Shown one piece after another: positions 45,842 to 54,922 of a stretch of DNA of 64,000 nucleotides (the stretch's first letter is position 1; each line of letters begins with the position of its first letter). The translations under genes were made by a program, and so were the position numbers. Under the pieces are notes generated by a model. That model saw only the letters and a program-made list of their open reading frames with translations. It did not search any database and was not told the origin of the DNA. This stretch comes from an uncultured Victivallales bacterium (lineage in GTDB: Bacteria > Verrucomicrobiota > Lentisphaeria > Victivallales > UBA1829), in contig CALXSJ010000017.1 in the NCBI GenBank assembly GCA_944391115.1, positions 1 through 64,000 of the forward strand. Direction: 5' to 3'.

Positions 45842-45952
45842 GCCGCCGACCATAGAATTTCTACAGTACCCGGTCTCCACGTTTATGGCTGCTTGGTTCC
45901 CCATCTGACCAGGTTCACGCAATTCCGATACATAGAGTCCACCGTCGGCGGC
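45842..45952 (-). ncRNA. ffs: Signal recognition particle RNA (4.5S type)
   Basis: On the minus strand the ends GCCGCCGAC (45952) and GTCGGCGGC (45842) close a long hairpin of ~111 bases. The apex reads GAACCTGGTCAGATGGGGAA followed by CCAAGCAGCC, which is the domain IV of SRP RNA: the symmetric loop (CAGA/AGCA), GGAA tetraloop and the AGCAGCC strand that binds Ffh. The three pairs closing the tetraloop are TGG/CCA instead of the common TCC/GGA, a compensated change. A T-rich stretch (TCTTTCTTTTTC) follows as terminator. It lies between accD and rph. Confidence 0.9.
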
Positions 45953-45969
45953 AAAAAAATCAAAAACTG

Positions 45970-46911
45970 TTATTTTGCTGTCTCTTTTCTGCGAGACCCC
46001 TTACTATTAGCACATAAAGTGAAATATTCAAGGAGCAAAGCGATTTCCGCGCGCAAATTTCTGCGGTCGATGATCCGGTCGATCAGACCTTTTTTCAGGA
46101 GAAACTCGGAGGTCTGGAACCCTTCGGGCAGATTCGCCTGTGTCGTGTCCTTGATGACGCGCGGGCCGGCGAACCCGATCAGGGCGTCCGGCTCCGCGAC
46201 AATCAGATCGCCGAGCGAGGCGAAACTCGCCGTCACGCCCGCCGTGGTCGGATGCGTCATGATGACGATGTAGGGGAGGAGGGCTTCCTGATGGCGTTCA
46301 AGCGCGGCGCTGGTCTTGGCCATCTGCATCAGGCTTATCATGCCTTCATACATTCGGGCGCCGCCGCTGGCGGTCACGATCACGAGCGGCAGCTTCTTTG
46401 CCGTGGCATACTCGATGAGGCGGGTGATTTTTTCCCCGACGACCGCGCCCATGCTCGCGCCGAGAAAGCGGAAATCCATGACGCCGAGGGCGTAGTGAAT
46501 CCCGTTGAGTTTTGCATGCCCGCAGACAACGGCATCGGTCAGGCCGGTTTTCTTTTTGCTGGCCGCTAGCTTGTCCGTATAGGAGGCGACTCCCTCGAAT
46601 TTCAGCGTGTCAACCGATTCGATATCCGCGTCGATTTCCTTGAACGTTCCCTCATCCGTAAGCAGCGCGATTCTCTGCTGCGCCGTCATGGGATAGTGAT
46701 AGGAGCAGCGCGGGCAGATGTTCAGATTTTCCTCCCGGGTTTTCGTGAAGATGATTTCCTCGCACTTTTTGCATTTCTCCCAGAGCCCTTCGGGGATTTC
46801 CTTCTTTTTGAGCGGGTCGTCGGTCAGTCCGGTGTGATGCGGCGGCGGAGGCGGCGCCGCGTGCGTTCCGCTTATCGTCGAATACTTCGATTTCCTGAAC
46901 AGTGCTGCCAT
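45970..46911 (-). CDS. accD: Acetyl-CoA carboxylase carboxyltransferase beta subunit
   Basis: A 313-residue subunit of the carboxyltransferase that makes malonyl-CoA. A zinc ribbon with two CxxC pairs (CKKCEE, CPRCSYHY) comes first, then the crotonase-like domain with YALGVMDFRFLGASMGAVVGEK, TASGGARMYEGMISLMQM and FAGPRVIKDT. Both the length and the block order are standard. The first ~30 residues contain a Pro/His-rich stretch. It starts seven bases after the comF stop. No accA is in the window. Confidence 0.95.
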   Translation of the reverse strand: MAALFRKSKYSTISGTHAAPPPPPHHTGLTDDPLKKKEIPEGLWEKCKKCEEIIFTKTREENLNICPRCSYHYPMTAQQRIALLTDEGTFKEIDADIESVDTLKFEGVASYTDKLAASKKKTGLTDAVVCGHAKLNGIHYALGVMDFRFLGASMGAVVGEKITRLIEYATAKKLPLVIVTASGGARMYEGMISLMQMAKTSAALERHQEALLPYIVIMTHPTTAGVTASFASLGDLIVAEPDALIGFAGPRVIKDTTQANLPEGFQTSEFLLKKGLIDRIIDRRNLRAEIALLLEYFTLCANSKGSRRKETAK

Positions 46912-46918
46912 GATTGTT

Positions 46919-47650
46919 TCAATCCCTTTGTCTTCTTGCCAATACGAGAACGTCAACTTCCGCAGCGCCGGAGGCGAGGAGGGTTTCCGCCGCCGCCGAC
47001 AGTGTGGAACCGGTTGTCATTACGTCGTCGACGAGTAATATACACCGGTTCCTGCAATTAGTCGAGTCGATTATTGAAAAAGCTTGATGTAAATTTTGAA
47101 TTCTCTGCTTCCGGTCGAGCCGTGCCTGCTGTTTCGTCCATTTCGTCCGCCGCAGAAGATTCCTGACGGGAATGCCGGTTGCGTGTCCGATTTCATGGCA
47201 GAGCAGCGCAGCCTGATTGTAGCCGCGCTGGAGATGACGGAACCAGTGAAGCGGCGTCGGGACGATCAGGTCCGGGCGGATCCGGGCCTGTTCCAGGGTG
47301 CCTGCGGCAAGCCTTCCCAGCGGGCGCGCCAGTTCCGGCATGTTCCGGTATTTGTACTGATAGATCACCTCTTTTGCCATGCCGTCCATTTTGAACAGTG
47401 CGGCGGCGCGTTTCCAGGGAAACTTTTTCTCCGCGTGCAGACAGTCCGGACAGACTTCTAGAATTCCGTAGAGCTCGCCGCCGCAGCCGGGGCAGACCGG
47501 ATTCCGGATGAACGGAAGACGCGCCAGACAGTTTTTGCAGAACATGTTCGGGGTCCCGTCAGCGGGCGCGCCGCCGCAGAGCGGACAGTTCAGCGGCACG
47601 TAGAAGCCCAGTGTTTTCAGAAATCCCGGAATTGCCTTTTTGAACAACAT
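46919..47650 (-). CDS. comF: ComF-family phosphoribosyltransferase-like protein
   Basis: A 243-residue protein. An N-terminal zinc-binding cluster (NCPLCGG, CKNCL, CPGCGG, CPDCLH) is followed by a PRT-fold domain with PTPLHWFRHLQRGYNQA, RRTKWTKQQARLDRKQR and the PRPP motif ILLVDDVMTTGSTL. ComF acts in DNA uptake in competent bacteria, but many non-competent genomes keep it. I chose Met 47650 (GGCAGGA upstream) because the alternative at 47680 lies within the divergent dapL promoter. Confidence 0.87.
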   Translation of the reverse strand: MLFKKAIPGFLKTLGFYVPLNCPLCGGAPADGTPNMFCKNCLARLPFIRNPVCPGCGGELYGILEVCPDCLHAEKKFPWKRAAALFKMDGMAKEVIYQYKYRNMPELARPLGRLAAGTLEQARIRPDLIVPTPLHWFRHLQRGYNQAALLCHEIGHATGIPVRNLLRRTKWTKQQARLDRKQRIQNLHQAFSIIDSTNCRNRCILLVDDVMTTGSTLSAAAETLLASGAAEVDVLVLARRQRD

Positions 47651-47666
47651 TCCTGCCTGTCCGCGT

Positions 47667-47695
47667 TTGAATTTTTGCATTTCAACGGCTATATT
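47667..47695 (+). promoter_or_regulatory. Promoter of dapL
   Basis: TTGAAT (47667-47672), a 17-base spacer and TATATT (47690-47695), ending 44 bases before the dapL start, which has AAGGAGGAAA in front of it. Confidence 0.7.
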
Positions 47696-47739
47696 GCATG
47701 CGCATTTTATTAATGAACCACCATAAGGAGGAAATTGCA

Positions 47740-48978
47740 ATGGCGGAAAGCTTTCTTCAGAACAATTTTGCCGGAAGAATCGGCGGAAACATGTTCGGCA
47801 AGGACACGAAAATCTACAAATTCGAAAAAATCAAGCGCGCAAAACGCGAGGCCATGGCGAAAAACCCGGGCGTTGAGATCATTGACATGGGTGTCGGAGA
47901 ACCCGACGACATGGCGTTTCCTTCCGTCGTGAGCAAGCTCTGCGAGGAAGCCGCGAAATGGGAGAACCGCACCTATGCGGACAACGGCATCGCCGAATTC
48001 CGGGAGGCCGCGGCGCGCTACATGAAGGCGCTCTACGGCGTGGATCTCGATCCGGAGCGTGAAATCTGCCATGCGATCGGAAGCAAATCCGCGCTCACGC
48101 TTCTGCCCGCCTGCTTCATCAACCCCGGCGACATCACGCTGATTACGATTCCCGGCTATCCCGTGCTCGGGACATGGACCGAATACCTTGGCGGAAGCGT
48201 GGTCAAGCTGCCGCTGCTTGAGGAGAACGGTTTTCTGCCCGATCTCGACGCCGTCACGGAGGAGCAGCGCAGACGCGCGAAGCTTCTTTATCTGAACTAT
48301 CCGAACAACCCGACCGGCGCGTCGGCCTCTTACGAGTTCTTCGAGAAGGTTGTGAAGTTCGCGAAGGAAAATGAGATCCTCGTCGTCAGCGATGCCGCTT
48401 ACGCGCCGCTGAACTTTGCCGGAAAACCCCTGAGCATCTTCGCCGTTCCCGGCGCGAAGGAGGTCGCCGTCGAACTGCACAGCATGTCCAAGGGATTCAA
48501 CATGACCGGCTGGCGCCTGAGCTGGGTCTGCGGAAACGAACTTGCCGTCAAAGCGTTCGCCAACGTCAAGGACAATGCCGACAGCGGGCAGTTCATGGCG
48601 ATTCAGAAAGCCGCGATCGCCGCACTGGACGACCAGGCGAACATCACGCCGATGATCAGCGAAAAATACCGCCGCCGTCTGACCAGCATGGTCAACACCC
48701 TCAAAGGGCTCGGGTTCAACGCGAAAGTGCCCGCCGGCTCCTTCTATCTGTATGTCAAGGCGCCGAAGGCGGCCTCCGACGGAACCGTCTTTGCCACGGG
48801 CGAGGATTTCAGCCAGTGGCTCATCCGGAACAAGCTCATCAGCTCCGTGCCGTGGGATGATGCCGGGAACTATGTCCGCTTCAGCGCAACATTTGTCGCG
48901 CGCGGCGGGCGCGAGGCCGAGGAGAAGGTGCTTGCCGAGTTCGCGCGCCGTCTCTCCGACGCGAAATTCACGTTCTGA
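47740..48978 (+). CDS. dapL: LL-diaminopimelate aminotransferase
   Basis: A 412-residue class I PLP aminotransferase that converts tetrahydrodipicolinate directly to LL-diaminopimelate, bypassing the DapC/D/E steps. DMGVGEPDDMAFP, YADNGIAEFREAAARYM, NYPNNPTGA and the PLP-Lys block SKGFNMTGWRLSW match DapL. The enzyme is typical of Chlamydiae, Verrucomicrobia, Lentisphaerae, some clostridia and plants. The start at 47740 has AAGGAGG upstream. A different substrate within the same family cannot be fully excluded. Confidence 0.88.
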   Translation: MAESFLQNNFAGRIGGNMFGKDTKIYKFEKIKRAKREAMAKNPGVEIIDMGVGEPDDMAFPSVVSKLCEEAAKWENRTYADNGIAEFREAAARYMKALYGVDLDPEREICHAIGSKSALTLLPACFINPGDITLITIPGYPVLGTWTEYLGGSVVKLPLLEENGFLPDLDAVTEEQRRRAKLLYLNYPNNPTGASASYEFFEKVVKFAKENEILVVSDAAYAPLNFAGKPLSIFAVPGAKEVAVELHSMSKGFNMTGWRLSWVCGNELAVKAFANVKDNADSGQFMAIQKAAIAALDDQANITPMISEKYRRRLTSMVNTLKGLGFNAKVPAGSFYLYVKAPKAASDGTVFATGEDFSQWLIRNKLISSVPWDDAGNYVRFSATFVARGGREAEEKVLAEFARRLSDAKFTF

Positions 48979-49014
48979 GTCAACCTCTTTTTCCCCGGAA
49001 TCGAGGAAAAGATT

Positions 49015-50529
49015 ATGAAAAACAGCGAAAACAGCATGGAAAACGGCGCATCCGCCGGTCCCGGACTGCCGGCGATTGCGATTGTCGGCCGCCCGAACGT
49101 AGGCAAATCGTCGCTTTTCAACGCGATTCTGCGCAGACGCCAGGCGATTGTGCATTTCGACAGCGGCGTGACGCGCGACCGCATTTCCGCCTCCGGCGTG
49201 TTTGAGGGACGCCGTTTCAATCTGATCGACACCGGAGGACTCGCCATGTTCTCCGGGGAAAAGCGCAAGGTCGGCTTCTGGGACCAGTCCATTGAGGCGC
49301 AGGTCGAGGCTGCAATCGACTCCGCCGTGACGATTCTGTTCGTCGTGGATGTTCTTGCCGGCGTGAATCCGCTGGATCAGGAGATCGCCCGCCGTCTCCG
49401 CGCTTCCGCGAAAAAGGTGATTTTGGTGGCCAACAAGGCGGACAATCAGAAAGCGGAGCATCTCGCCGACGAGTTTCATGAACTGGGCTTTGAGAAGATT
49501 CACACGGTCTCCTGTCTGCACCGGATCGGGATCGATTCGCTGATGCGCGACGCGCTCGCCGGGATCGCCGCGAATCCGGAAGACGCGGGGGAGGGGAACA
49601 GCGGGGGAGCCCGTCCGCTCCGGATTGCCGTGCTGGGCCGTCCGAACGTCGGGAAATCCTCGCTGGTGAACCGCCTCCTGAATGAGGAACGCGTGATTGT
49701 CAGCGAGGTCGCCGGCACGACGCGCGATGCGATCGACATCCCCTTTTCGCTCCGGTGCGGGGATGAAACCGTGAACGCCGTCCTCGTGGATACCGCCGGA
49801 CTCCGGAAAAAATCCAAAATCGACGAGGCCGTCGAACGCTACAGCATGATGCGTGCGGAGGAGGCTCTGGAGAATGCCGATATTGTCCTTTTCGTGATCG
49901 AGGCCACCACGCTGGTCTCCACATCGCAGGACAAGACGATCGCGCGCATGATTCAGGATTCCGGGAAGGGCTGCATCATTGTCGCGAACAAGTCGGACGC
50001 CTGCACCGGGCTCAAGCGCAGGGAGCTGATCGACGACCTGCGGGCGTCGCTTCCGAAGATGCTTTATGCGCCGCTGGTGCTGCTCTCCGCGAAAAACGGT
50101 CACAATCTTTCCGGACTCTTCGAGGCGATCGCCGAGCTGCGCGCACAGATGTCCGTGAAGGTCTCCACCGCGATGCTCAACCGGGTGCTTTCCGATGCGC
50201 AGGAGCGCAATCTTCCGCCGCTTTCCGGCGGCCGTCCGTTCCGGGTGTATTACGGCACCATGACCGGCAGCTGTCCGCCGCGCTTCTCTCTCTTTGTCAA
50301 CGATCCGGCGCTCTGCGCGGAAAACTACAGGACATATCTGGAGAACTGTCTGCGCCGCGCGTTCCCGTTTCCCGGATTTCCGATCCGCATCTCGCTGCGG
50401 GCGCGCCGCCGTGAGGACTTGAACGACATCCTTGCACGGAAGAAGATGTTCCAGCGGAAACGAGAAGCGGAACGGAAGAGGAGCTTCAAGCCGCCGCGGG
50501 AGGAACGTGACGAGGATTTCGAGGATTGA
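49015..50529 (+). CDS. der: Ribosome-associated GTPase Der (EngA)
   Basis: A 504-residue protein with two tandem GTPase domains, unique to Der. G1 motifs are GRPNVGKSSLFN (about residue 26) and GRPNVGKSSLVN (about residue 208). G3 motifs are DTGG and DTAG, and G4 motifs are NKAD and NKSD. A KH-like domain follows (FRVYYGTMTGSCPPRFSLF) and a long basic tail rich in K/R/E. It acts in 50S subunit assembly. GAGGAAAAG precedes the start, 36 bases after dapL. Confidence 0.96.
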   Translation: MKNSENSMENGASAGPGLPAIAIVGRPNVGKSSLFNAILRRRQAIVHFDSGVTRDRISASGVFEGRRFNLIDTGGLAMFSGEKRKVGFWDQSIEAQVEAAIDSAVTILFVVDVLAGVNPLDQEIARRLRASAKKVILVANKADNQKAEHLADEFHELGFEKIHTVSCLHRIGIDSLMRDALAGIAANPEDAGEGNSGGARPLRIAVLGRPNVGKSSLVNRLLNEERVIVSEVAGTTRDAIDIPFSLRCGDETVNAVLVDTAGLRKKSKIDEAVERYSMMRAEEALENADIVLFVIEATTLVSTSQDKTIARMIQDSGKGCIIVANKSDACTGLKRRELIDDLRASLPKMLYAPLVLLSAKNGHNLSGLFEAIAELRAQMSVKVSTAMLNRVLSDAQERNLPPLSGGRPFRVYYGTMTGSCPPRFSLFVNDPALCAENYRTYLENCLRRAFPFPGFPIRISLRARRREDLNDILARKKMFQRKREAERKRSFKPPREERDEDFED

Positions 50530-50582
50530 CCCCGTTTCATCGGGAAAAACATCCGGGGAAATTCAACCGCATCATGCAAAGA

Positions 50583-50618
50583 AAAAGCCCTGTTCCGGTG
50601 TTTCGGAACAGGGCTTTT
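50583..50618. terminator. Bidirectional intrinsic terminator between der and the redox operon
   Basis: AAAAGCCCTGTTCCG (50583-50597) pairs perfectly with CGGAACAGGGCTTTT (50604-50618). T-runs occur on both strands, so it serves der (plus) and the convergent minus-strand operon. Confidence 0.92.
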
Positions 50619-50664
50619 CCTTTGCGGATGCCGGAACAATGCCGGGACATCCGGCGCAGGGAGG

Positions 50665-52695
50665 TTAATCCTTCTTCTTCCAGTCAAGCGCTCCGACCGG
50701 GCATGCCTCGATGCAGGCGCCGCAATCGGTGCAGTAGGACTGGAGTCCCTGATCGAAGGCGGTTCCGACCTGCGTGTTGAATCCGCGCTTCATCGCGGCG
50801 AGCAGATTCCTGTTGACGATCTCCGAACAGGTCTTCACGCAGATGCCGCAGCGGATGCATTTCTTGCGGTCGTGAATGATGTAGGGATGGCGCGTATCGA
50901 CCGCGGCAAGCGGCTTGGAGCCCGGGAACATATCGGGCGCGGCGCAGTACTGCTCCGAGAACTTCTTGAGTCTGCACTCGCCTTTCGCCGTGCAGCTGCA
51001 CTCGATGCAGCGTTCGCCTTCCTTCTCGATCTTTTCCGCCGGAATCGTCGGGAAGAGCTCTTCAAAGGTGGTTCTGCGCTTTTCCATCGGAATGTAGTCG
51101 GGTTTGACCCGGTCCGCATCGGAGACTTCACGCAGAAAAACGAGATCGCTCTTTTCCAGCGAGCTCCAGTGGCCGCGCGAGACGTTGAAGATGGCGGGAA
51201 TCTCGTATGTTCTTCCCTCCATCGCCGCGGCGGCGGCGTCCGCCGCATTATGACCGGCCGCGACCGCCTCGACGACCGTCTTCGGCCCCGTCACGCAGTC
51301 GCCCGCGGCGAATACCGCGCCTTCCGCGCAGCGGATGTCCTTGCCGATCGCGATGTTGCCGCGCTTGTCCCTGTTCACTTCCTCCGGCGCGACCGTGCGC
51401 TGGCCGATGGCGGCGATCACGGTGTCGCAGACAATGTCGAAGTCGGAACCCGGAACGGGCACGGGCGAGCGTCTGCCGGACGCGTCAGGGGCGCCGAGCT
51501 CCATTTTCTGACAGGCGAGCGCAAGTTTCCCGTCGGCGTTTTTCCGGAGCGCGAGCGGAGCGGTCAGAAACTCGAATTTCACGCCTTCCTCCATCGCTTC
51601 CAGCACTTCCAGCTGTTCGGCGGGCATTTCCTTCTGGGTCCTGCGGTAGACGACCGTCACATCTCCGCCGAGGCGCAGGGCGGTTCTTGCGCAGTCCATC
51701 GCGGTGTTGCCGCCGCCGACCACCACGGTTCTGCCCGGGTTCGCGCAGTTCTTCCAGTTCGCCGAGGCGATTCCCTCAAGCCATTTGATGCCCTGCTGCG
51801 CGAGTTCCTCCCCGTCAATCCGCATCGAACTGGACGCCCAGGAGCCGACGGTCACGATCACAGCCTGATACTCTTTCCTGAGCGATTCAATCGTGAAATC
51901 CTTTCCGAGCTCCTTGCCGGTTTCGATTTCGATGCCCATTTTCGCGAAGTGCGCAAGTTCCTTTCGCAGGGTCGCCTTCGGGAGACGGAATTCGGGAATG
52001 CCGTAGCGGAGCATGCCGCCGGCTTCTGGCATCCGCTCGAAGATCCTGGAGGCGTAGCCGAGCCGCCGCAGATAATAGGCGGCGGAAAGTCCGGCCGGGC
52101 CCGCGCCGACGATTGCGACCTTCTGTTCCTTGAGAGGAGGGAGCTCCTCCATGTAGTCTTCATAGTGGAGATCGGCGGCAAGACGCTTGAAGTCGTTGAT
52201 CGATACGGGTTTGGATGTCACGTTCTTCCGGCAGTCCTTCTCGCAGAAGCGCGGGCAGACGCGGCCGATCGACATCGGGAGCGGAATGCGCTGCTTGATG
52301 ATCTCAAGGGCTTTTTTAAAGTCGCCCTGGCGTCCGGCGCGGACATATTCCTCCACGCTGGCGTGCGCGGGACAGGCGAGCGTGCAGGGGGCCTCGCAGT
52401 CGCCGGTGTGCTCGGAGAGCAGCAGCCCGAGCGCGGTTCTGCGCATTTCCCGGACCTCCTCGGAAGAGGCGTCCACGTCCTGTCCTTCGCTCGGACAGGC
52501 GGAGCAGGAGGGCAGGAAACGTCCGGTTTTCCTGTCCTTGACGACGCAGACGAAGCATGCGGTCGTGCGCGAGACCTTGCCGTTGAAGCAGAGGGTCGGA
52601 ATCTCAATGCCGTTTTTCGTTGCGACGGAGAGAATCGTTTCTCCGGGCGCGGCAGTCACCGCTTTTCCGTCGAGAATGAAATTGATGTCAGCCAT
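50665..52695 (-). CDS. NfnB/GltD-like flavoprotein subunit with N-terminal 2Fe-2S and C-terminal 2x[4Fe-4S]
   Basis: A 676-residue fusion. Residues ~1-75 form a NuoG/HydA-like 2Fe-2S domain (TLCFNGKVSRTTACFVC, SCSACP). Then come a Cys-rich GltD-N domain (CEAPCTLACPAHASVEEY, VCPRFCEKDC), FAD and NAD(P) Rossmann folds (VAIVGAGPAGLSAAYYLRR and VVVGGGNTAMDCART), and finally two ferredoxin clusters (CIRCGICVKTC, CTDCGACIEACP). It would take NAD(P)H electrons to 4Fe-4S clusters. It starts 21 bases after the HydB-like gene. The fold order fits an StnC/NfnB-type bifurcating subunit; glutamate synthase small subunit is less likely without gltB. Confidence 0.82.
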   Translation of the reverse strand: MADINFILDGKAVTAAPGETILSVATKNGIEIPTLCFNGKVSRTTACFVCVVKDRKTGRFLPSCSACPSEGQDVDASSEEVREMRRTALGLLLSEHTGDCEAPCTLACPAHASVEEYVRAGRQGDFKKALEIIKQRIPLPMSIGRVCPRFCEKDCRKNVTSKPVSINDFKRLAADLHYEDYMEELPPLKEQKVAIVGAGPAGLSAAYYLRRLGYASRIFERMPEAGGMLRYGIPEFRLPKATLRKELAHFAKMGIEIETGKELGKDFTIESLRKEYQAVIVTVGSWASSSMRIDGEELAQQGIKWLEGIASANWKNCANPGRTVVVGGGNTAMDCARTALRLGGDVTVVYRRTQKEMPAEQLEVLEAMEEGVKFEFLTAPLALRKNADGKLALACQKMELGAPDASGRRSPVPVPGSDFDIVCDTVIAAIGQRTVAPEEVNRDKRGNIAIGKDIRCAEGAVFAAGDCVTGPKTVVEAVAAGHNAADAAAAAMEGRTYEIPAIFNVSRGHWSSLEKSDLVFLREVSDADRVKPDYIPMEKRRTTFEELFPTIPAEKIEKEGERCIECSCTAKGECRLKKFSEQYCAAPDMFPGSKPLAAVDTRHPYIIHDRKKCIRCGICVKTCSEIVNRNLLAAMKRGFNTQVGTAFDQGLQSYCTDCGACIEACPVGALDWKKKD

Positions 52696-52716
52696 TTTGT
52701 CGATACACTCCATCGG

Positions 52717-54456
52717 TTATTTGCTGAGGTTGGAAGAGAAGCCGTCGCCCTTTTTCACGCGGGAAATGGCTTTTTTCGGACAGACTTCCATACAGGTGTT
52801 GCAGCGGGTGCATTTTGCGTTGTCCACTTTGAAGTCGTCCCCGATCGCCTGCACCGGACAGGTCTTGATGCAGAGACGGCACTTGACGCATTTTTCCGGA
52901 TCGAGCCGGACGTCGGAAAGCGCGGCGCACTGGAAGGTCGGGCAGTAACCGTCCTTCACATGCGCTTCGTATTCGTTGCGGAAGTAGCGGATCGTTGAAA
53001 GCGCCGGATTCGGCGCGGTCTGGCCGAGCGCGCAGAGCGAACCCTTCCGGATCTTGTTGCCGATGTCCTCGAGGAAATCGATGTCCTCGGGTTTTCCTTT
53101 TCCGGCGGTGATGTTTTCAAGCGTTTCGAACATGCGGGTCGTTCCGACACGGCAGAAGGTGCATTTTCCGCAGGATTCGCGGTGCGTGAAGTCGAGGAAG
53201 TAACGCGCGGTCTCGACCATGCAGCGGTTGTTGCCGATGACGATCAGTCCGCCGGAGCCCATGATCGCGCCGAGCTCCTTGAGAGAGTCGTAGTCGACCT
53301 TGACGTCGAACTTGTCGGCGGGAATGCAGCCGCCGGAGGGGCCGCCGGTCTGGACCGCCTTGACGCTGCCCGGCTCCGCGCCGCCGATCTTGTAGACGAT
53401 GTCGGCAAGGGTGATGCCCATGGGGACTTCCGTGAGTCCGGGATATTTCAGGTCGCCCGCGAGCGCGAAGATTTTCGTTCCCTTGCTCCGCTCCGATCCG
53501 AGCGCGGCGAACGCGTCGGGATCGGCGATCACCACGGGAACGTTGGCGAAGGTTTCGACGTTGTTGATCGCGGTCGGATACGTGTTCCAGCCGCTGTCGG
53601 TTGGGAAGGGCGGACGGAAGCGGGGCTGTCCGCGCTTGCCTTCGAGCGAGGCGATCATCGCGGTCTCCTCGCCGCAGACGAACGCGCCCGCGCCTTCCTT
53701 GATCTGGATGTCAAGCGGTTTTTCACGTCCGGGGAGGCGGTCGTAGCCCTGTTTCTTGAGTTCGGCGATTGCGATGTTCAGGTGCTTGATCGCAAGCGGA
53801 TATTCCGCGCGGCAGTAGATGAAGATCCGCGTCGCGCCGGTGGCGTAGGCGCCGATCAGCATTCCCTCCATGACCTGGAACGGGACGCACTCCATCATCG
53901 AACGGTCCATGAACGCGCCGGGATCGCCTTCGTCCGCGTTCATGATGAGAATTTTCTCATCGGCCTTTTTCGCGGCGAGGAACGACCATTTGTTGCCGGT
54001 CGGGAATCCGGCGCCGCCGCGTCCGCGCAGTCCGGAACGTTTCATGGCTTCGATCACGCCCTCGGGCTTGAGTTCAAAGGCTTTTTTCAGGGAGGAGAAG
54101 CCGCCGTTCGCCTTGTATTCCTCGATGTCCTTGGGATCGATGCGGCCGGAAAAACGTGTCACGTTGAGCTTTTCCAGCGCGGCGCGTTCGGCGGGCACCT
54201 GGAAGCGGCCCGTTTCGGTGAGTTCGAGAATGGCGTTTACGCTTTTTTCGTCGCCCTTGACGGAGGAGTAGAAAATGGAACTCCCGTCGTTCAGCTCGAC
54301 TTCCACCATGGGTTCGGCGTAGCAGTGACCGATGCATCCGACCTCGACGACCGGAATGTTGCCGGAAAGACGCTGGAAGGCGTCGAGAACTTCCGCCGCT
54401 CCGGCGGCGAGTCCGCAGGACGCGGTGCCGACTTTGATTCTCTTGATATCAGGCAT
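52717..54456 (-). CDS. HydB/NuoF-like NADH-binding subunit
   Basis: A 579-residue protein. Residues ~1-90 are a thioredoxin-like 2Fe-2S domain (GTASCGLAAGAAEVLD, VGCIGHCYAEP). The FMN/NADH domain (RSGLRGRGGAGFPTGNKW, MNADEGDPGAFMDR, GAGAFVCGEETAMIASLEG) is next, then the 4Fe-4S NuoF site (ESCGKCTFCRVGT ... CALGQ), then two C-terminal ferredoxin clusters (CVKCRLCIKTCP, CTRCNTCMEVCP). That layout is the HydB type of bifurcating complexes rather than plain respiratory NuoF. It starts seven bases after the NuoE-like stop. Confidence 0.9.
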   Translation of the reverse strand: MPDIKRIKVGTASCGLAAGAAEVLDAFQRLSGNIPVVEVGCIGHCYAEPMVEVELNDGSSIFYSSVKGDEKSVNAILELTETGRFQVPAERAALEKLNVTRFSGRIDPKDIEEYKANGGFSSLKKAFELKPEGVIEAMKRSGLRGRGGAGFPTGNKWSFLAAKKADEKILIMNADEGDPGAFMDRSMMECVPFQVMEGMLIGAYATGATRIFIYCRAEYPLAIKHLNIAIAELKKQGYDRLPGREKPLDIQIKEGAGAFVCGEETAMIASLEGKRGQPRFRPPFPTDSGWNTYPTAINNVETFANVPVVIADPDAFAALGSERSKGTKIFALAGDLKYPGLTEVPMGITLADIVYKIGGAEPGSVKAVQTGGPSGGCIPADKFDVKVDYDSLKELGAIMGSGGLIVIGNNRCMVETARYFLDFTHRESCGKCTFCRVGTTRMFETLENITAGKGKPEDIDFLEDIGNKIRKGSLCALGQTAPNPALSTIRYFRNEYEAHVKDGYCPTFQCAALSDVRLDPEKCVKCRLCIKTCPVQAIGDDFKVDNAKCTRCNTCMEVCPKKAISRVKKGDGFSSNLSK

Positions 54457-54463
54457 GGTGCAA

Positions 54464-54922
54464 TCACTCCTCCATCTTTCTGTAGTCGCTCAATATTTTG
54501 AGAAGGCTTTTCCTGTTGAGTTTTCCGTAGACCTTGCCGTTGACGGACATCACGGGGGCGAGACTGCAGCAGCCGAGACAGGCGACGGTCTCAATGGAGA
54601 AGATGCCGTCTTCGGTCGTCTGCCCGTCGGAAATTCCGAGCGCGGAGGAGAGCCAGTCCTGAATCAGGATGGAACCCTTGATATGACAGGCGGTTCCGTC
54701 GCAGACGCAGATCTTGTATTTTCCGGGCTTCGTGCGTTTGAACTGGGCGTAGAATGTCAGGACCCCTTCGATCTCGGCCGCGGCGATGGAAAAGTGTTTG
54801 GATATTGCGCGGATGGCGTCGTCCGAAACGTAGCCTTCGCGCGACTGGACGAGCTGGAGGCCCTTGATGAGGTCTCCCTTCTCAGTGCCGATCTCCGACA
54901 GATAGGAAAATTCGTTACCCAT
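54464..54922 (-). CDS. HydC/NuoE-like 2Fe-2S subunit
   Basis: A 152-residue thioredoxin-like ferredoxin. The four cluster Cys are in CDGTACH and ACLGCCSLAP. The N-terminal helical part (LIKGLQLVQSREGYVSDDAIRAIS, EIEGVLTFYAQF) is standard for NuoE. It is the first gene of the minus-strand operon. GGAGG lies 12 bases before the start, a rather long spacing. Confidence 0.9.
   Translation of the reverse strand: MGNEFSYLSEIGTEKGDLIKGLQLVQSREGYVSDDAIRAISKHFSIAAAEIEGVLTFYAQFKRTKPGKYKICVCDGTACHIKGSILIQDWLSSALGISDGQTTEDGIFSIETVACLGCCSLAPVMSVNGKVYGKLNRKSLLKILSDYRKMEE

Noticed and set aside
47710-50103. A 797-codon open frame on the minus strand across dapL and der
   Set aside because: It lies antisense to two genes with unmistakable family motifs. 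High third-position GC keeps the opposite frame open; it has no domain and no ribosome binding site.
50872-52998. A 708-codon open frame on the plus strand across the redox operon
   Set aside because: It crosses the junction of two minus-strand genes with clear Fe-S motifs and has no motif of its own.
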